Assembly: GCF_902497995.1 (NCBI RefSeq)
Contig: NZ_CABVII010000007.1
Location: 186,001 to 250,000 of the forward strand
DNA length: 64,000 nt
Origin: Pseudomonas fluorescens
Lineage (GTDB): Bacteria > Pseudomonadota > Gammaproteobacteria > Pseudomonadales > Pseudomonadaceae
Direction of reading: 5' to 3'
Part shown: positions 63,730 through 64,000 of the stretch, piece by piece
How the letters are laid out: every line of letters begins with the position of its first letter
Numbering within the stretch: position 1 is the first letter of the stretch
The notes under the pieces: model-generated
The model's input: the letters and a program-made list of their open reading frames with translations, nothing else
What the model was told of the DNA's origin: nothing
Databases searched by the model: none
Translations under genes and position numbers: made by a program

Positions 63730-64000
63730 TCGCCCCACTTCCGGCGCAGTCGAAACGGAAAACTCCTTGGTAAACAAAGAGTTACGCAGTTTTCGGCAGC
63801 GAGTTGCTTCAGTTCATCGAAGCCCAGAAGGAGTTGAAAGAGTGGTGTTGTTTGGCTCTTTTAACGGTTCGATCTTCTCGGTCGAAAGCGGGGTAAAAGA
63901 GGTGTTGACAGCAGCGACTAACGCTGTAGAATTCGCCTCCCGCTGACGAGAGATCGGAAGCGCCAAGTGGTTGAAGTTACAAAGGAAACTTTGAAAGCTT
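63730..64000 (+). other. Leader and upstream region of an rRNA operon
   Basis: The sequence between the two promoters and after the second (CGCCCCACTTCC onward, AGTTGAAAGAGTG, GGTCGAAAGCGGGG) is of the type found ahead of 16S genes in Pseudomonas. The 16S gene is not inside the window. The gap 63588-64000 has no protein gene. Confidence 0.7.
63905..63932 (+). promoter_or_regulatory. Second rRNA-operon promoter
   Basis: A perfect TTGACA and TAGAAT are 16 bases apart, followed by the GC-rich discriminator TCGCCTCCCGC. This should be the main promoter for the 16S-23S-5S operon to the right. Confidence 0.82.

Noticed and set aside
63730..64000. 16S rRNA or a tRNA gene inside the window
   Set aside because: No 16S 5' end sequence and no tRNA cloverleaf could be found before the right edge; only the promoter and leader are present.

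Overview
The window reads as chromosome from a fluorescent Pseudomonas (P. fluorescens group). The signs are a pyoverdine locus (pvdS, pvdL, pvdH, an MbtH-like gene, a complete fpvGHJKCDEF set), an acyclic-terpene (atu) cluster, nine Pseudomonas-type REP pairs between or in genes, and a GC-rich coding bias. Calls come from reading the sequence and from remembered family features; no database was searched.

Layout. 1-7.2 kb: a LuxR-type response regulator cut by the left edge, an orphan receiver, a dGTPase, a yqjD-yqjE-yqjK membrane operon, an ammonium transporter and a CPA2 cation/proton antiporter. 7.4-14.8 kb: housekeeping genes, including a glutaredoxin-like protein, a pseudouridine synthase, mobA facing moaB-moeA (molybdenum cofactor), a YegS lipid kinase, a MOSC protein, ppnP and a DEDDh exonuclease. 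14.9-23.2 kb: atuA-C-D-E-F on the minus strand with a divergent TetR regulator (atuR) and a two-site operator. atuD carries a frameshift.

23.2-57 kb: the iron-acquisition region. pvdS has a promoter overlapped by a Fur box. Three promoters of the PvdS type (TAAAT/TAATT-N16-CGT) lie ahead of a pvdY-like acyltransferase gene, pvdL and pvdH-mbtH. PvdL starts the pyoverdine chromophore precursor (acyl chain, Glu, D-Tyr, Dab). PvdH supplies Dab and the MbtH-like protein assists adenylation domains. The fpv operon handles iron release from ferripyoverdine in the periplasm. Between pvdL and pvdH sits a thiol-redox module (dsbG, a tlpA-like gene, dsbD) with a divergent two-component system. Two AT-rich paralogous genes for hemopexin-like four-blade proteins have been placed between dsbD and that two-component system.

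57-64 kb: a VOC-fold protein, small lipoproteins, a LysE-type exporter, a cysteine desulfurase, an Xaa-Pro aminopeptidase and an RhtA-like exporter. The right end holds tandem promoters and the leader typical of a Pseudomonas rRNA operon; the 16S gene would begin beyond the window.

Most notable: a REP pair translated in frame at the N-terminus of FpvD; the hemopexin-like pair and nearby repeats in the dsb locus; a REP pair in the pvdL leader; a 48-bp perfect inverted repeat downstream of the pvdL region; and the atuD frameshift.
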